Assembly: GCA_000697335.1 (NCBI GenBank)
Contig: JNEM01014463.1
Coordinates: forward strand, 1-64,000
Direction of reading: 5' to 3'
Length of the DNA stretch: 64,000 nucleotides
Source of the DNA: Conidiobolus incongruus B7586
Taxonomy: Eukaryota > Entomophthoromycota > Entomophthoromycetes > Entomophthorales > Conidiobolaceae
The notes beneath the pieces were generated by a model. It saw nothing but the letters and a program-made list of their open reading frames with translations. It was not told where the DNA came from and made no database searches. Both the position numbers and the translations under genes were made by a program. This document shows, piece after piece, positions 23,533-36,406 of the stretch; position 1 is the first letter of the stretch; every line of letters starts with the position of its first letter.

Positions 23533-25957
23533 TTAGAAAGTACGTTTAAATTTGAGCTATATTCTTTTCAGATCAAAATATTTTTTTCCTTTTTCATTTA
23601 AATTTTCATATATTTTTCTAAATTATTCAACCTTTTATTATTTTATTTGCAATTTCAAATACAATATACCATTTTCAATTTTGTTAACAATTATTTTTTC
23701 TTTATATATTTTATAAACCTACAATATTATTTTTTCAATACTTTAACATTATTCTAATTTATTTTGATGTATCGACCATTATCTTAATTGCTATTGACTT
23801 CATGTTTAGATTTTATTAAGTTTATTTACAAAGAAAGTTCTTATACAAACTAATCAAACTACTGATCAACAATATCCAATACATCAAATATCAATAATAT
23901 TCCAATTTGCTTTAAATTACTCAAATATCAAACTTAGAGTTTAATTTTTCCAGACTTATGTATAAAAAAATCAATCTAGCCATTTTGAATACTTCCAATT
24001 CAATATGTTTAAATTGCCAAGGTATAAGTGTTTACAGTAAAGTCAAAAGATAAAATTAATATCTAATTATTGTTAGTTTTTCATTTTTTAATATTGAATT
24101 TTAATGAATTGGTTAATATTTTTGCTTTAAGAATATTCAAATTGGAAATTAAATTTAACCCAAAATGGTAAAATATTTTTTTCAATATTAATGGTATTTC
24201 TATTAACTATTATTTTTATTTTTCAAAAATCAAATATATATATCAAAGTTTATTAATTGAAGCAAAAAGATGAAAAATATCATATCTCCACTATAAAAAC
24301 ATTTTCTGAAATTTTGGTTAAAAAAATTTTATTTTGCCTAAATATACAGTTTTTTTATGACTAACTTATTATATAACTCTATTTTCATTTTTTAAAATTT
24401 AATACCATTGATTTCTTTTTATCTTTTTATATCAAACGCTTTTTATAATTATATTATCAACATTATCCATACAAATATTATTGTTAATTTATAACTCCAA
24501 GTGAATCAATATTATATTATTTGTTTAAACTATCGTTATGAGTAATAAAATTAATATTACATATAAGTATATTATGATATTTGATATTAATTTAACTTGT
24601 TAATAACTTTGTATAGAAAATATTCCTTAAAATTTTAAACAATAATATTTTTTTATTATTAATAACTTTTTACCATATTTCTGATTAAATTCTAAGACCT
24701 AAGAAATATTCTGTATTAATGATTGAAATTCAATACTTTATATACCAATTAAGTTTATAAATGTTTTATTAATTATCTAAAGCAATTATAATCATATAAG
24801 TTATAATCTAATAAGTATACTACATATAATAAATATTCCCCAATATTTTTATTATCAAATCTTTTGTAATTTTAACTTAATGTAGTGTACAGTTTTAATG
24901 TATAAAAAATATAAATTTTGAAATTATTTTAAAAACATTGATTAAAGAATTATTTTATTAAAAAATATTGATTATAAATTAATTTACTTTTAATATTCTA
25001 ATTAGGAAAATATATATTTTGTGTATCTTATAATATATTATGATAATTAACTCTTACTAATAAACAAAAAACTTATTATAATTTATAGCAAATGTAGCTT
25101 TAACTTGATATTTTGATTTGAGTTTTTGTAAAAAAAATACATAACAAATTTTATACACTAATAACTAATATAATTTACTATGAAAGTTTTAATCTTTATT
25201 AATATTTTAATAAATTTTATTTAATTATTATTACTCAAGTTGTTTTATTTTTTGTTAATTCAAGTTTAAATTTTATATTAAAAATTTACTGTTTTATTTA
25301 ATATTAAAATAACTTGATTATTTAATTAGAATTAAAAGGTATATATTAATATCTTTTTTACCCTATTAATAATTAATAATTTAAATTTTTATAGATATTC
25401 AATTATTTTAGTCTTAAAATAGTCAACTTATTAATATATTATAAATTCCAATAAAGTATTATTTTATAAGTTGCTTGTAAATATAGAATGATTTTATAAG
25501 GCATTTGAATATGTTTTAATGATATTAAAATAAAAAACTTTTGATAATTATTATTTGATTTAAATATAATTAACAAAAATAATTTTATTGATAATCTGAC
25601 TAAATTAAAGCAATTATATAATAATATATATGATGGAATTAAAAATGATATTGAAAAATGTATTTTTCATGATTTCAATTCATTTAAGCAAATTGAAAAA
25701 TGCAATAATTTGATACATCATAATTAAATAAAAGTGATATTTAGCTAAATTGGATATTTAAAATTTTGTCAGGAAAATTGGTTGAATTCTGCTGAAAAAT
25801 TATCTAGAAATTAACAATTAAATTAATTTATAAAAATAGTAATTTTACTTAAATTTATTTAATATTTTGATTATATATGGAAATATAATAATAACATGGT
25901 ACATTGCTCAATGAAGTGTTTGGCTCGAATAATATGGTTTATGAGAATTGTGATTGT
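23533..25957. other. AT-rich intergenic sequence
   Basis: About 2.4 kb beyond the 3' end of THO2 with no gene, RNA or repeat that I can support. Confidence 0.7.
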
Positions 25958-28900
25958 TTAATGTCTTTGTCGATTGTCTCTACGTCTACCAGGCGATTGA
26001 GCTCTCCTGCTGTTATCTCTAAGTCTGTCTCTATCATTCTGGCGATTGTCATTAAGATGACCTTGAATGGAATTGTGGAAAGGCTGACGCTGGTCGATTA
26101 TGTCTTGTCGCATACGTCTTCGATCATGGCCTTGACCAAATCCAGATTGTATTGAATTCATTTGATAGTGATCATCATATTCATCTCTTTGTCTAGCACG
26201 CGAATTTCTTGGTGACGGATTGTTATCCCGACGGTCATCCCTCAAGCTAGATAATTGTGGAGAGTGATCGCCGCGACGAGTTGAAAGGAGATCACCTGTC
26301 AAGTGAATTACATTGGCTGCCAGAATGTTAGATCTAAGGCCGGAGCCAGTGATATTCTGGCGATCTGAGCGCATTCCTTGTGAACGGTTCATTCTATTAT
26401 TTCGATCCCTATCTCGATCATTGTCATTTCTGGAATCTGAACCACGACTTGACTGACCTGGATTAGAGGAAACTCTTTCAAGCCTTTGCCCTCTTTCTGG
26501 TCTTCCATTTCGGTCAGACCTTTCACCACGCCCGTTAGTATTATCAGTATTATTGGGCGTATCTGCTTGATCATCGGTCACTTCACTGTCAGAATTCTTA
26601 TAGATGCCTTGACGGAATTGTTCAAGAGTAACCAAATTGGGTAAAGTAGATTTCAAATGATCATAAAACATTCTAAATTTGTTAGTTTCTAGAGCTTCAA
26701 TTGCTTTCAAGTATTTTGCAAATAATCTGGTATGATCTTCTGTTTCTTTGGCGAGCACAGGGAAATTCTCTGAAGTGAATTTTAGGAGTGTAGTAACGTT
26801 GGTAATGTAATGTTCCTCTTCAGTCGAAATTGCCTCAGATATGACAGCATGTAAATCTGTATGCCATCCAACAACTTTGTTGGAAAAATCTGAAAAGCTC
26901 AATTTTTGTGGGTTGTTGGAAGACCACTTGGCAAATCCATTATAGTCGGAGCAAACAAAATTGGAGCTGTAATAACTTTCACTTTGATGTCCTGCTCTGA
27001 TAAAATCAAAGATCTCATTAAGGAATACAGAAAATTGTGTCGCTTCTAAAACAGTGAAAGACCTGAGAAGAGGTTTGATATTCTTGAAAATTTCGTCAAT
27101 AATAAAGCAAGTGGGGAAGTTAGGAGCTTTAAATTCATGCATTTTCTTGATGAATTGGGCGCAAAATAATGCATCGGATGCTGAAAGTAAAATCCTAGGT
27201 AAGAGACAGTGTTGGAAGAAATTTTTAGCATAAGTTTCATAATAAACATCAGTCTGAATTTCTGGAGTTGGAAACCAAACGTTGGCTAAATCCTTGATCT
27301 TATTGATCGACTCTTCATATTTTTTCTTTTCACTTCCACGTTCTATTGGCAATATTTTGATTTCAGGGCCAATAATATCGATTTTCATTTTAGCTCTTCG
27401 GTAATCGTCATTGCGCGGATTGTTTGTTTTCTCTCTGGAACATTTCGCAATTACTTTAGCTAAATCATCCCTTTCTTTTTCAAGGAGCGTAATATAGTTT
27501 TTGTAACCAACATCGTAAAAGTAGATGTCATGAAGGGTGAGTGAGAAGAAATCGATATACAATTGAAGGTGATCTTTAAAATATTGTGGAACTACAGCTT
27601 TCATATTTCCTAGAATCGATTCAAGCTGGGGTAAGATGACACTTTTAAATTTATCGGTGGGCGAGAGATTCGATTGGTCATTCTCGCTGGTATTGGATTC
27701 AGGATATTTGTTAATTGTAAATATAAGATTGGGTCTTAATAACAAGAAAGAAGTACCAGGATCAACGCCGAATTTAAGTACGAGTTCCTCGAATGTAGGC
27801 AATGAGTGGAAATGAAATTTTCTCACATTGGAACTGTCATCAAATGTATCCAAATATAAGAGAAACATGGTAAAATAAGTATCGTAACGCTCACGAGCTA
27901 TGTCAATATGAAGGTTGGATTCTAAAGAGGAAATCATCTCTTGAATACGCTGGATGAAAACGACAGCAATGAGGGAGGACAGATTCGGAATCGATTGAAA
28001 TGCCAAAAACCATTTGTCTTTGCTTTTACGATTGGTATATAGGTCGACATCGGATTGGGATTCAAACTGCAACTTCAAAGCTTTGAGTTTGGGGCCTGCG
28101 GACATAGCACGGATTTCATCATTGGATGAAGCCTTAGAGAATTCAATTCCAATCAAGTAGTTGATAAGGGATGCGAGTAGATACATGAATTCGATTTTAC
28201 CTTCGATCAATCTGTCAGCAATCATTTTGAGAAGAGGCTTAAGATCCCAATTGATAACACGACGATGAGTCATGGCAATAAACTTGGAGAAGTTTTGATA
28301 CCATGGGGCCATATTGATACCATCCGTATTATAAAAATTTGATGCTTTAGAATCATTGTCAAAAAAATGCAAAATCATATAAGTCACAAGATCTAGTGAC
28401 ATTTCGCTCAAACGCTTAAAAGATTCGGATATAGCCGGAATGGTGCCATCTGAATGAAGAAACTTTTCAAATAAAGACGCCAAGCAGGGAAATGGACATG
28501 AGAGTATCAGTTTGTTGAAAGTGTTGCCGCTCTGTGCTGCATTTTTCATTAATATCTTTCCAGTTATTTCTTTAATGCTCTTTTTAGCCTTTTCAGCTTT
28601 GAAACTAAGAGGGTCGTGTGGTTTGTCCAATAGCATCTTCCAGCAAGTATACATTTGGAACCTACGTTCTTGTTCAAAAGACTTGAAAATATCCCATATA
28701 ATAGGAGCTAATAATGTGTGGCAAGTAGAGAAGGAATATGCTGGAAGAACATAGTCAAGGAAGATGTTTATATAATTATCTTTAACATATTGTTCATGAT
28801 TTGAACCCAAAATAATCCTTTTACATAGGTTTAAAATTTCAAACAAGAAAGAAATATTGTGACCAGCATATACATCCAGTATTTTGAGCCAATATTTTAA

Positions 28901-30456
28901 TTCAGTCGACAATGATATAGGATCAGTGGGTAATTTTTTTAGATTACCATATGCATTAGGAAATAGTTTGTTTTGATTTTTATCAGAATAAACAGGATCA
29001 AAACTATACTCAAGTTGATCTTGTGATTCAGTAGCATCCTCGGAAACGATTGAAATTTTTGCAGACAGTTGATGAGATTCGTTCAACATCATTTTAATCC
29101 TTTTGGCAAGGAGAAAGGCAGATACTTTACTGTGCATGAAAATTTTGTCATATTTTAGAATGATAATTTCGGCACGATCGATATCGTCACAGAATAATAG
29201 AGCTTCAAGCAATTTAGCCACTTGGTGTTCGTTAGTATGTTTGAATTCAAACTGTTTTTTGTCTCCTGAGGTGAATGAAGCTTTTAAGCTGCCACCATTT
29301 TCATTATTAGAGCCAGAATCAATACCTTCCAACTTTCTAGCCAAATCCTCGAGCGATCCTGAGTTTGCAAGGGCGTTATTGGGTTTCCAATGTACCATTC
29401 TTTGTAACTGTCTAGAATATTCTCTATTCATACGATCTTCATTTTGTTTATCGTAAGGTGCCATCTAAAATAAAAGAACAATGAATTAGTGACGAAATAT
29501 TGAATTTATCGGTGTTGTTATGTACATCTGAGATAATCTGGTAAAAGTCGACTAAGTCCTCTTGAATGAAAATCGCGACCATTAAATAAAATTCAGAACT
29601 CAATCTGACTGTCGATATCTTCTGAGATAAGTTCTCGTCATTCTAAAAATCGGACGAAAAATCGTTAGCCAATGATTAAATCATTATATTCCATAATTAC
29701 ATAAGACTGCTTTAACCTCGAACCAATTAAAGATCCCAATAATTGCTTGTAGTACTTATATTGTCGAGAGTTTGATGAATGATTAAATAATGGTAAACAC
29801 TTGAGGAAATTAATATATAAGTCCTTATGATCAACTATATGGTGAGGAAGAACCAGTAGCACGATATCCAAAATGCGAATAGGATTGATATTATAAGTAT
29901 CGGTAAGTTCCATTAATTTAGCTGTAAATGTAGAAAGGTCTTGGTCATAATAGGGAAGGGAGAGGATGTGGTCAGTAACAATGGTAAAACCCTGGCTTTC
30001 TTCTCTGAATAAATTGAAAAGCTTTTGTTTGTAACTATTGGTAATATATGGTTTAATTGCCCTGGAGATTTCCTCTTTCCTTGCAACCAACTTTAAGTTA
30101 ACTAAAAATTCTGGCGACAGTCCTTGAGCTATCTCCTGTGTCGAAATATATTTAGTAGTGAGTGCATGTAGGCAAATATCTTTGATTTTGTTTTGTGTCT
30201 CGGCATCTGGATAAATAAGTAATAAAGTACTAATACAGTCTGTAAACAAAAAAGGGAAATCTGGAAATTCATCAGAACAATGCTGATAGAAAACTTCTAA
30301 AATATCCAGGTTGAAAATAGAATTAGTATACGAAGTAAGAATTTTGAACATAACTTTGGTGAATGACTCCTTATCCTTGACTTCATTCATTAACTTATCG
30401 ATGTCTTCTTCGGTAAGGGTATTGGAAGGAGCTTTTTCTTGATTATTCTCGGACAT
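25958..30456 (-). CDS. THO2: THO complex subunit 2
   Basis: Three exons (29701-30456, 29526-29642, 25958-29464) join in phase to 1459 codons, against about 1590-1600 in yeast Tho2 and human THOC2. Landmarks match THOC2 in order. FNLFREESQGF lies at the end of exon 1. Exon 2 gives the LMVAIFIQEDLVDFY helix, and exon 3 continues into the large helical solenoid. CLLPRILLSASDALFCAQFI begins near residue 1044, and the WHTDLHAVISEAIS helix near 1158. The last 190 residues are disordered and rich in Arg, Asp and Asn, like the RNA-binding tail of the family. THO2 is the scaffold of the nuclear THO/TREX complex, which couples transcription to mRNP packaging and export and limits R-loops. Introns are 58 and 61 nt with CTAAC and CTAAT branch-like sites. 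An in-frame ATG at the start of exon 3 is internal, not the gene start. Confidence 0.94.
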
Positions 30457-32435
30457 TGTAAATTAATGGAAGATGAATAAGGAATTGAAATTTAATAGTG
30501 TAAAATTTATATCTTCAATTAGGAATCCTTATTTAATTGTATATCCAAATTTGTATATATCTGATATGTCGATGTAAATTATGAATAATTAATTTGATAT
30601 TAATGATGATGGATTTACAATAATTTGAGTAGGATTAAGTCAACATTTAAATTTTTATCTATAGGATTTTAACAAATTAAATTTTATGGGATAATTTTTT
30701 GAATTTTCAATTTACTTAAAATTATTTTCTCCTAATTTGATAAGTTCATCAAACAAAATTTATATAATTTAAAATATTTAATATCTTTTTTATACAAATG
30801 TCATAATTATTCAATTATTTAATGATATGAAAATTTTTTATAAGGTAAATATAAATTTCCAAAATGAGCTACAAGCCACTATATAATTTTTATGTATAGA
30901 TTTCATTAACAATATTGATTTATAACAATATTCAATTCATAATTAGGAAATGTTCGAAATACATGGTACAATCGAAATATAAAATTGAATTAATATATCA
31001 TTTTACCATAAATATAATTATATTGAAAATATTCAAATTTAGTAGGTAATATAAAGAATTATTGTATTTTGTATATTGGTTTTAAACTTTTTAAATTTCG
31101 TTAATTTATAGTTTTCGTGACAACAATTTTCAAATTTAATTTGCTATATCATTTGTAAAACTATTGAAATAGATGACAAGATAAATTCAATTGCATTAAA
31201 TTTGTAAGGAATATAATTTGATTTTTATTTACAGTTTATAATGCTATGAGAATTAAACTTATCATAATATATTTATTGGAGAATGAAAATTTGATTTATA
31301 ACTATATATCGATGATACAATGAAAATTCAATTATTCGAGTATTTTGATATAAATGCTTTGGTAATGTTATTAATTAATAACTCTGGCTTATATTTTTAT
31401 ATAGCTATTAAAGTTTAAAATTCCAAAAAGAGATATGAATCAATGTCTGTAAATATAACTAATTATCCTGTCGTTTTGATACTCTCTCATTATCCATATT
31501 GATTAAATATCAAATATTTCAAAATTGATAAGTAGATAGTATTAAACTATGAAGGAATTTGAAAAATCGATGATGACAGTAATATAATATTTTAACTAAA
31601 ATCAGAATTAATTGAAACATGAAATGTTATATTTTGTCAATATCTCGATATTTTTCAAGTATTTATGTCACAAAGCATATAAATTGATATTATACACACT
31701 TTTAATAACTATTAGTTTATTCTATAGATATTTCAACCATATTTCATCTTAATTTACAATTGAATAAAAATAATAACTATACATTTTTAACCAAAATTGA
31801 ACACAATATAATATTTACACATTTTATTTTTAATTGATTTCAAAAAGCCAAGCTTATTTTTGATTTTATAAATAATGAATAAATTTTTAAAAATAATTCA
31901 GAGAATATAACTTCATACCAAGTAATTTGAAGGAATCAATTTTCCCTAAAAATGTATAATTTGATAGGAATTTAATTGAACTTCTAGTCGTTTCGCTTAA
32001 TTTTAAAATTGGATTATATATCGCTATGATATGATCTAAATAATATTATTGTGATAAAATTGAATCTATTTTAATTAAATATTTGGTAAAAAATCTTTTT
32101 AAATCTAATGATTTCAATTGTTTGATTTTGATATTGGTTTTATTTTATATAGTCATGTGATTTTTAAAGTATAAATGCTGTGTTCTTATTTTTTTATTAT
32201 GGTTTAATAGTTTGATTTAATATTTCAGTTTATTTAATATACATGTGAATTATCATATAGTGTTCTTTCAAACTTGATTTAATTTTATTATGAAACAATG
32301 CTAAAGAATTAGAATCATAAATTAAATTTTTTTTTCAATTATAAATCATACTGTGTAAAGGTCTGATATTAATTCTAGCCAATTAAACTAACTTTCAAAA
32401 TATTTTTAATTAATATAATTGGCCATTATAATCTT

Positions 32436-32559
32436 ATGAGCAATTTTGAAGAAGAGTTTGTTCTCATATTTTCATATTTTTAGGGAACTGATCGGCAAAA
32501 TTTTTATAGCAGGGTATATTTTTACCATTCCCAATGTTTTGTGATTTCAAAAAAAAATT
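32436..32559 (+). pseudogene. Possible F-box-like gene remnant
   Basis: An ATG opens a frame whose FEEEFVLIF start resembles the beginning of an F-box helix, and the stretch after it (DRQNFYSRVYFYHSQCF) could be the following F-box helices. The frame is interrupted once in the middle, at a TTTTTAG that could equally be a 3' splice site. Base composition is richer than its surroundings. No further exons are visible. The family assignment is a guess from pattern, and a non-functional fragment is the most likely state. Confidence 0.25.
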
Positions 32560-33090
32560 AAAATACTTAATATTATTGAGTTTTTGACACGAGTGGAAGA
32601 CTCAATATGTTTAATTAATACTTTAGATGGATTTATTATATTCAATTAACGTGGTATTATGCTTTTTAAAAAGTTTTCTTTATTAATAAATTGATGATAT
32701 TAAATTGCAAATTAGATTTGATATAACAATATATATAGTGCGAGAGAAAGAGAAAAACAGATACATATAAGAATTTTAAGATGTTATTAAATTTTGAAAT
32801 TTCGAAATGATATAAATTTTCAATGTTACAACAAAGCTATAATAATGATTTCAAGTATATATTTGTGACTTATCTGCATCCAATAGAAATACTTTTATGT
32901 TATTAAAATAATATGATTACATAATAAGCGGTATTAACCTGTTACTAACCGACTTCTGTATACAAAGGCTTAAAACAAGCATCAAAATCTTGAAAACATT
33001 CTCAAGTGATAATTCACTTATGTTATTTTATATGATTCTTGTTGTATAAGCAATAAGTAACACATAAGCTACGATAATGGGGTAATCATC

Positions 33091-33175
33091 CAAGTTTAAT
33101 TAATAATATCGAGCCTCCAACCCCTAGGTGAGGTATTGGCGTTATTAATTAATTGCCAAAAACTTGACATGATAA
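33091..33175. repeat. Interrupted inverted repeat
   Basis: The outer arms CAAGTTT/AAACTTG and inner arms AATTAATAA/TTATTAATT enclose a GC-richer centre of about 35 bp that itself has CCTC/GAGG complementarity. The right inner and outer arms are separated by about 9 bp. It lies about 430 bp before the orphan gene at 33600. It could fold as a hairpin, be a tiny non-autonomous element, or be chance. Confidence 0.5.
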
Positions 33176-33527
33176 CATTAACTGATTATATTTGACATAT
33201 GTAATGCAATAATTAAAATATTATGTAATGATGAAATTATTTAATCAATATAATATTTAAATAAATACTTTGTTATTAATAATAATTATAAACCCAAGAC
33301 AGATGAATAATTCACATTACAACTGTGCAAGAAAACAGGAAAGACGGAATAAATTTATCTAAGATATTTTGAATTTCGAACTTAAGAAAATAGGAAATCA
33401 TATGAATCAAAATCTTTAAATTTGTGTTCAGTAATCCTAAATCTAAGTTACATGAAATCCTTTCAAACTCGAAATTAAAAAGTTTATAGTCGTAATGAGT
33501 TGGGAAAAATAATTTATTTTCATGGAG

Positions 33528-33536
33528 TATATAAAG
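33528..33536 (+). promoter_or_regulatory. TATA box of the 33.6-kb gene
   Basis: TATATAAAG stands in a purine-rich stretch 64 bp before the start codon, followed by GGAGAGAGAGG. The distance suits a short leader. It supports the small downstream frame being a real gene. Confidence 0.6.
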
Positions 33537-33599
33537 GAGAGAGAGGTGTCAAGTTTCTATTAATTAAAAATTAATTAATTCATTTCAATTGAATTAATT

Positions 33600-33971
33600 A
33601 TGGTCAATAGAGGTTCAATCAACTTGAATTTATCCGATATCTCTATGTATTCGATTTCTACTACCTACTCTATTGCCAGTCCTAAACAATTGGGCAAGCA
33701 ATTTATGGATAAAATAGTGCGCATACATATCACTGGCGTTAAGAAGCGCAGAGCTAGTGTTCAGCTTGATCTCAATCCCGAATGCTTAGAATCTATTGAT
33801 GAAAGATTACTTGTACATCGCAAAGGATTTGACAATCGCAGAAAACTTAGCGAAGAAGAATTTGATAAAATTCTCGCTGAAGGTTATGATACCATTGATG
33901 AAAAGCAAGCTTTAACATTGAAATTCTCTCTTACACCTGAGATGATCCGTAGTAACACTGCAATCGCTTAA
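33600..33971 (+). CDS. Small orphan protein, 123 residues
   Basis: A single-exon frame beginning with ATG directly downstream of a good TATA box. I do not recognise a family. The first 30 residues are rich in Ser, Ile and Tyr. A basic patch, GVKKRRASV (about residues 46-54), contains an RRAS site resembling a protein kinase A target. The C-terminal half alternates acidic and basic residues (KLSEEEFDKILAEG) as in soluble helices. No signal peptide, membrane segment or zinc motif is seen. Codon choice includes CGC, CTC and TCC and is less AT-driven than chance frames nearby, so it is probably a real, lineage-restricted gene. Its nearest neighbours are THO2, divergent and 3.1 kb away, and a guanine deaminase, convergent and 2.4 kb away. 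Confidence 0.6.
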   Translation: MVNRGSINLNLSDISMYSISTTYSIASPKQLGKQFMDKIVRIHITGVKKRRASVQLDLNPECLESIDERLLVHRKGFDNRRKLSEEEFDKILAEGYDTIDEKQALTLKFSLTPEMIRSNTAIA

Positions 33972-36406
33972 AGACTCTTATTATTCAAAGTTTATAGTAT
34001 TTATTTCCATGAGTTGATACTTATGGCTGGGTTATAATTAGAATAAATTAGAAATTAAATTGAAAACCAAGCATGAATCTTACATCTTTTTTACACTTTA
34101 CGATAATAATTGACAAATATTTTGCAATATAACCATCAATGAGATAATATTAATTGGTAATTAGTTGGAATGATGAATATTGAGAAAAGAGCTCTTGAAT
34201 ATTCCTGTATTTTCTAAACAACAAAAATGACAAATTTTAAACCACACTACACGTGGAATTATTAACAGAACCTTATATGTGGAAAAATATAAGTTAATTC
34301 CACCAATCTTTGCAAGATTACACAAATGATATATTTATCCTAAATTTGTAATAATTAAGGCAATCTTTTACGGTAAACTTGCAAATTTTAAACAAGTAAT
34401 ATCTTAACTATAAGACGCCAATATATTTCGTGATATTATATTGCTAATTATAGAGTTAACTGTAAGGGATTGGATATTTTTTGTTTGTTGTACTAAATTA
34501 ATCACTTTTCGGAGTGATAACAATATCATAACTTTGTAAACATATTACTTCAGATTCAACCAATCATAACATATAATAAGTATCCTTTTTTACTGCGGTT
34601 GGTCCATCTTTTTAATTTTATTATTCAAGTAATTAAATTTAAAATTCGGATCAATTTGAAAATATTTCAAAAATTTTAAGATTATAGATTTTTGAAAAAA
34701 ATTCAACAGATTTTCTTTATTTGATTGTTATTAAATTGATAATATTCAATGATTTTTCTTGTTAAATTTCAACTTTGAGCAAGATTTTATAGATGAACTG
34801 ATAAATTCTTAATTAGATAATTTATTTATATATTATTCATGATTCTAAATAAAACTGAATTATAATATTACCATTATTTTTGCAAAAACGAATAATTATT
34901 TTGAAATTATATTATATTTAAATTAATATAAGTAATATTTATTAAAAATTTAATATGTTTTTTTCAGAATAGTTATTCAATTTTAATAAATTCATTTTAA
35001 AATTATTTTTAATATTTGTTTATTTTAATTAAATATATCATAATTAATAAATTAAAAATTTAATAATGAAAAACAATTTGAAATAAAATTTTCAATGTAC
35101 TATATTTAATAAAAATTTTAAATTATATAAAACCATTTAAAATCTTGAAAATTTATTGATATACAGTATTCATATTATAGTATAAAAGTAATCTTTGAAC
35201 TAAAAATATTTCAATAGTAAATATCATTAATCAAGTTTATTTAGTTCTTAGTTCAATTCAATTTTATTCTGGTTAAAAATATGAAAACATACCAGTCTAT
35301 ATTATTATGAGGAATTTAAACAGTAATGAAATATTGTTATTCTACTTGTATGAAAATTTCAAAAATTTATTGGATCAGGTATAATTTATGATATCAATTA
35401 AAATATTGAACTTATTTTTAATAAAAACATGAGTCATTCTCCATAATATCGAAATATGTGTTTTAATTTTCAATTATAATCAATATGATTCAAATAATAA
35501 TAGTAATAAATTTAGATGATGATATGAGTGCAGATATGAATAAAATGAATTGCATGTTATCTGATTTTAATTAGAAGTGAGCCAAAATTTTGTGGTTTTA
35601 TATAATATTACGAGTGACAATATTGTGATGCTTTATATGATTATCAATGTAAACAGTTTAATTAATATAATATAGATGTTAATTCTAATTGTAAAAATAT
35701 CAGAAAAATTAAAATTATAAAAGTATAGCATTAATAATATTAATATATAAAAGCAGATATTTTTATTTATTCAATCATTTTATTATTTTAACTATATTCT
35801 ATATTTGTAGTACTAATTTTTGAATAATCGCAATTTGGCATCAACTAAAGGAATTTTAAATAATTATTCAATTAAAGTAAATATTAAATAAATCATATAT
35901 ACAAAATTAGATTAGACATTATTGGATACAATAATAGAGATTTCAAGAATAAATATTGTTTTATTATGATTCTAATTGTTTGTATTCAAATATACAATGA
36001 AATAAAAATTTTAAAATATCAACATATATATCAGATGTTGGTTAGGTGATTACAAGTTCAAAAATTATTATTATTTTGATATTATTATTTGGAAAACTAA
36101 TAACTTTATAGTATTCCTGAATGGGTAATAAATATCTCTAATATATACTTGAAAAGGATTATCATGCAATTGATTCTATTCATAATGACACTCATAATTT
36201 AATATTTACATCACTTAAATAAAATTTATTTTAGGTATACCTTATTTTAATATTCATTTTTTTATTGGCGAATAATAAATATATCTTATATTTTCAGAAA
36301 TAATGTATAAATATTAAGACGAAATATGAATAATATTTTATTGAAATGTGTTATTTAGAATATATATTTCAAAATCCTAGAACAAATAATAACCATGTTT
36401 ATTAAT
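33972..36406. other. AT-rich intergenic sequence
   Basis: About 2.4 kb between two convergent genes. I see no gene, RNA or clear repeat. Confidence 0.7.

Larger units (their letters stand above)
30457..33527. other. AT-rich intergenic sequence with an F-box-like remnant and an inverted repeat
   Basis: About 3 kb between the divergently transcribed THO2 and the 33.6-kb orphan. A coding-like island at 32436-32559 and an interrupted inverted repeat at 33091-33175 are described below. Otherwise I see nothing in it. Confidence 0.65.

Noticed and set aside
25958-29464. THO2 starting at the internal ATG at 29464
   Set aside because: Exons 1 and 2 upstream encode the conserved N-terminal part and join in phase, so that ATG is internal.
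32940-32965. CGG...CCG pair as a Zn2Cys6 factor site
   Set aside because: The spacing of 17 is unlike well-known sites and the arms are short; chance cannot be excluded.
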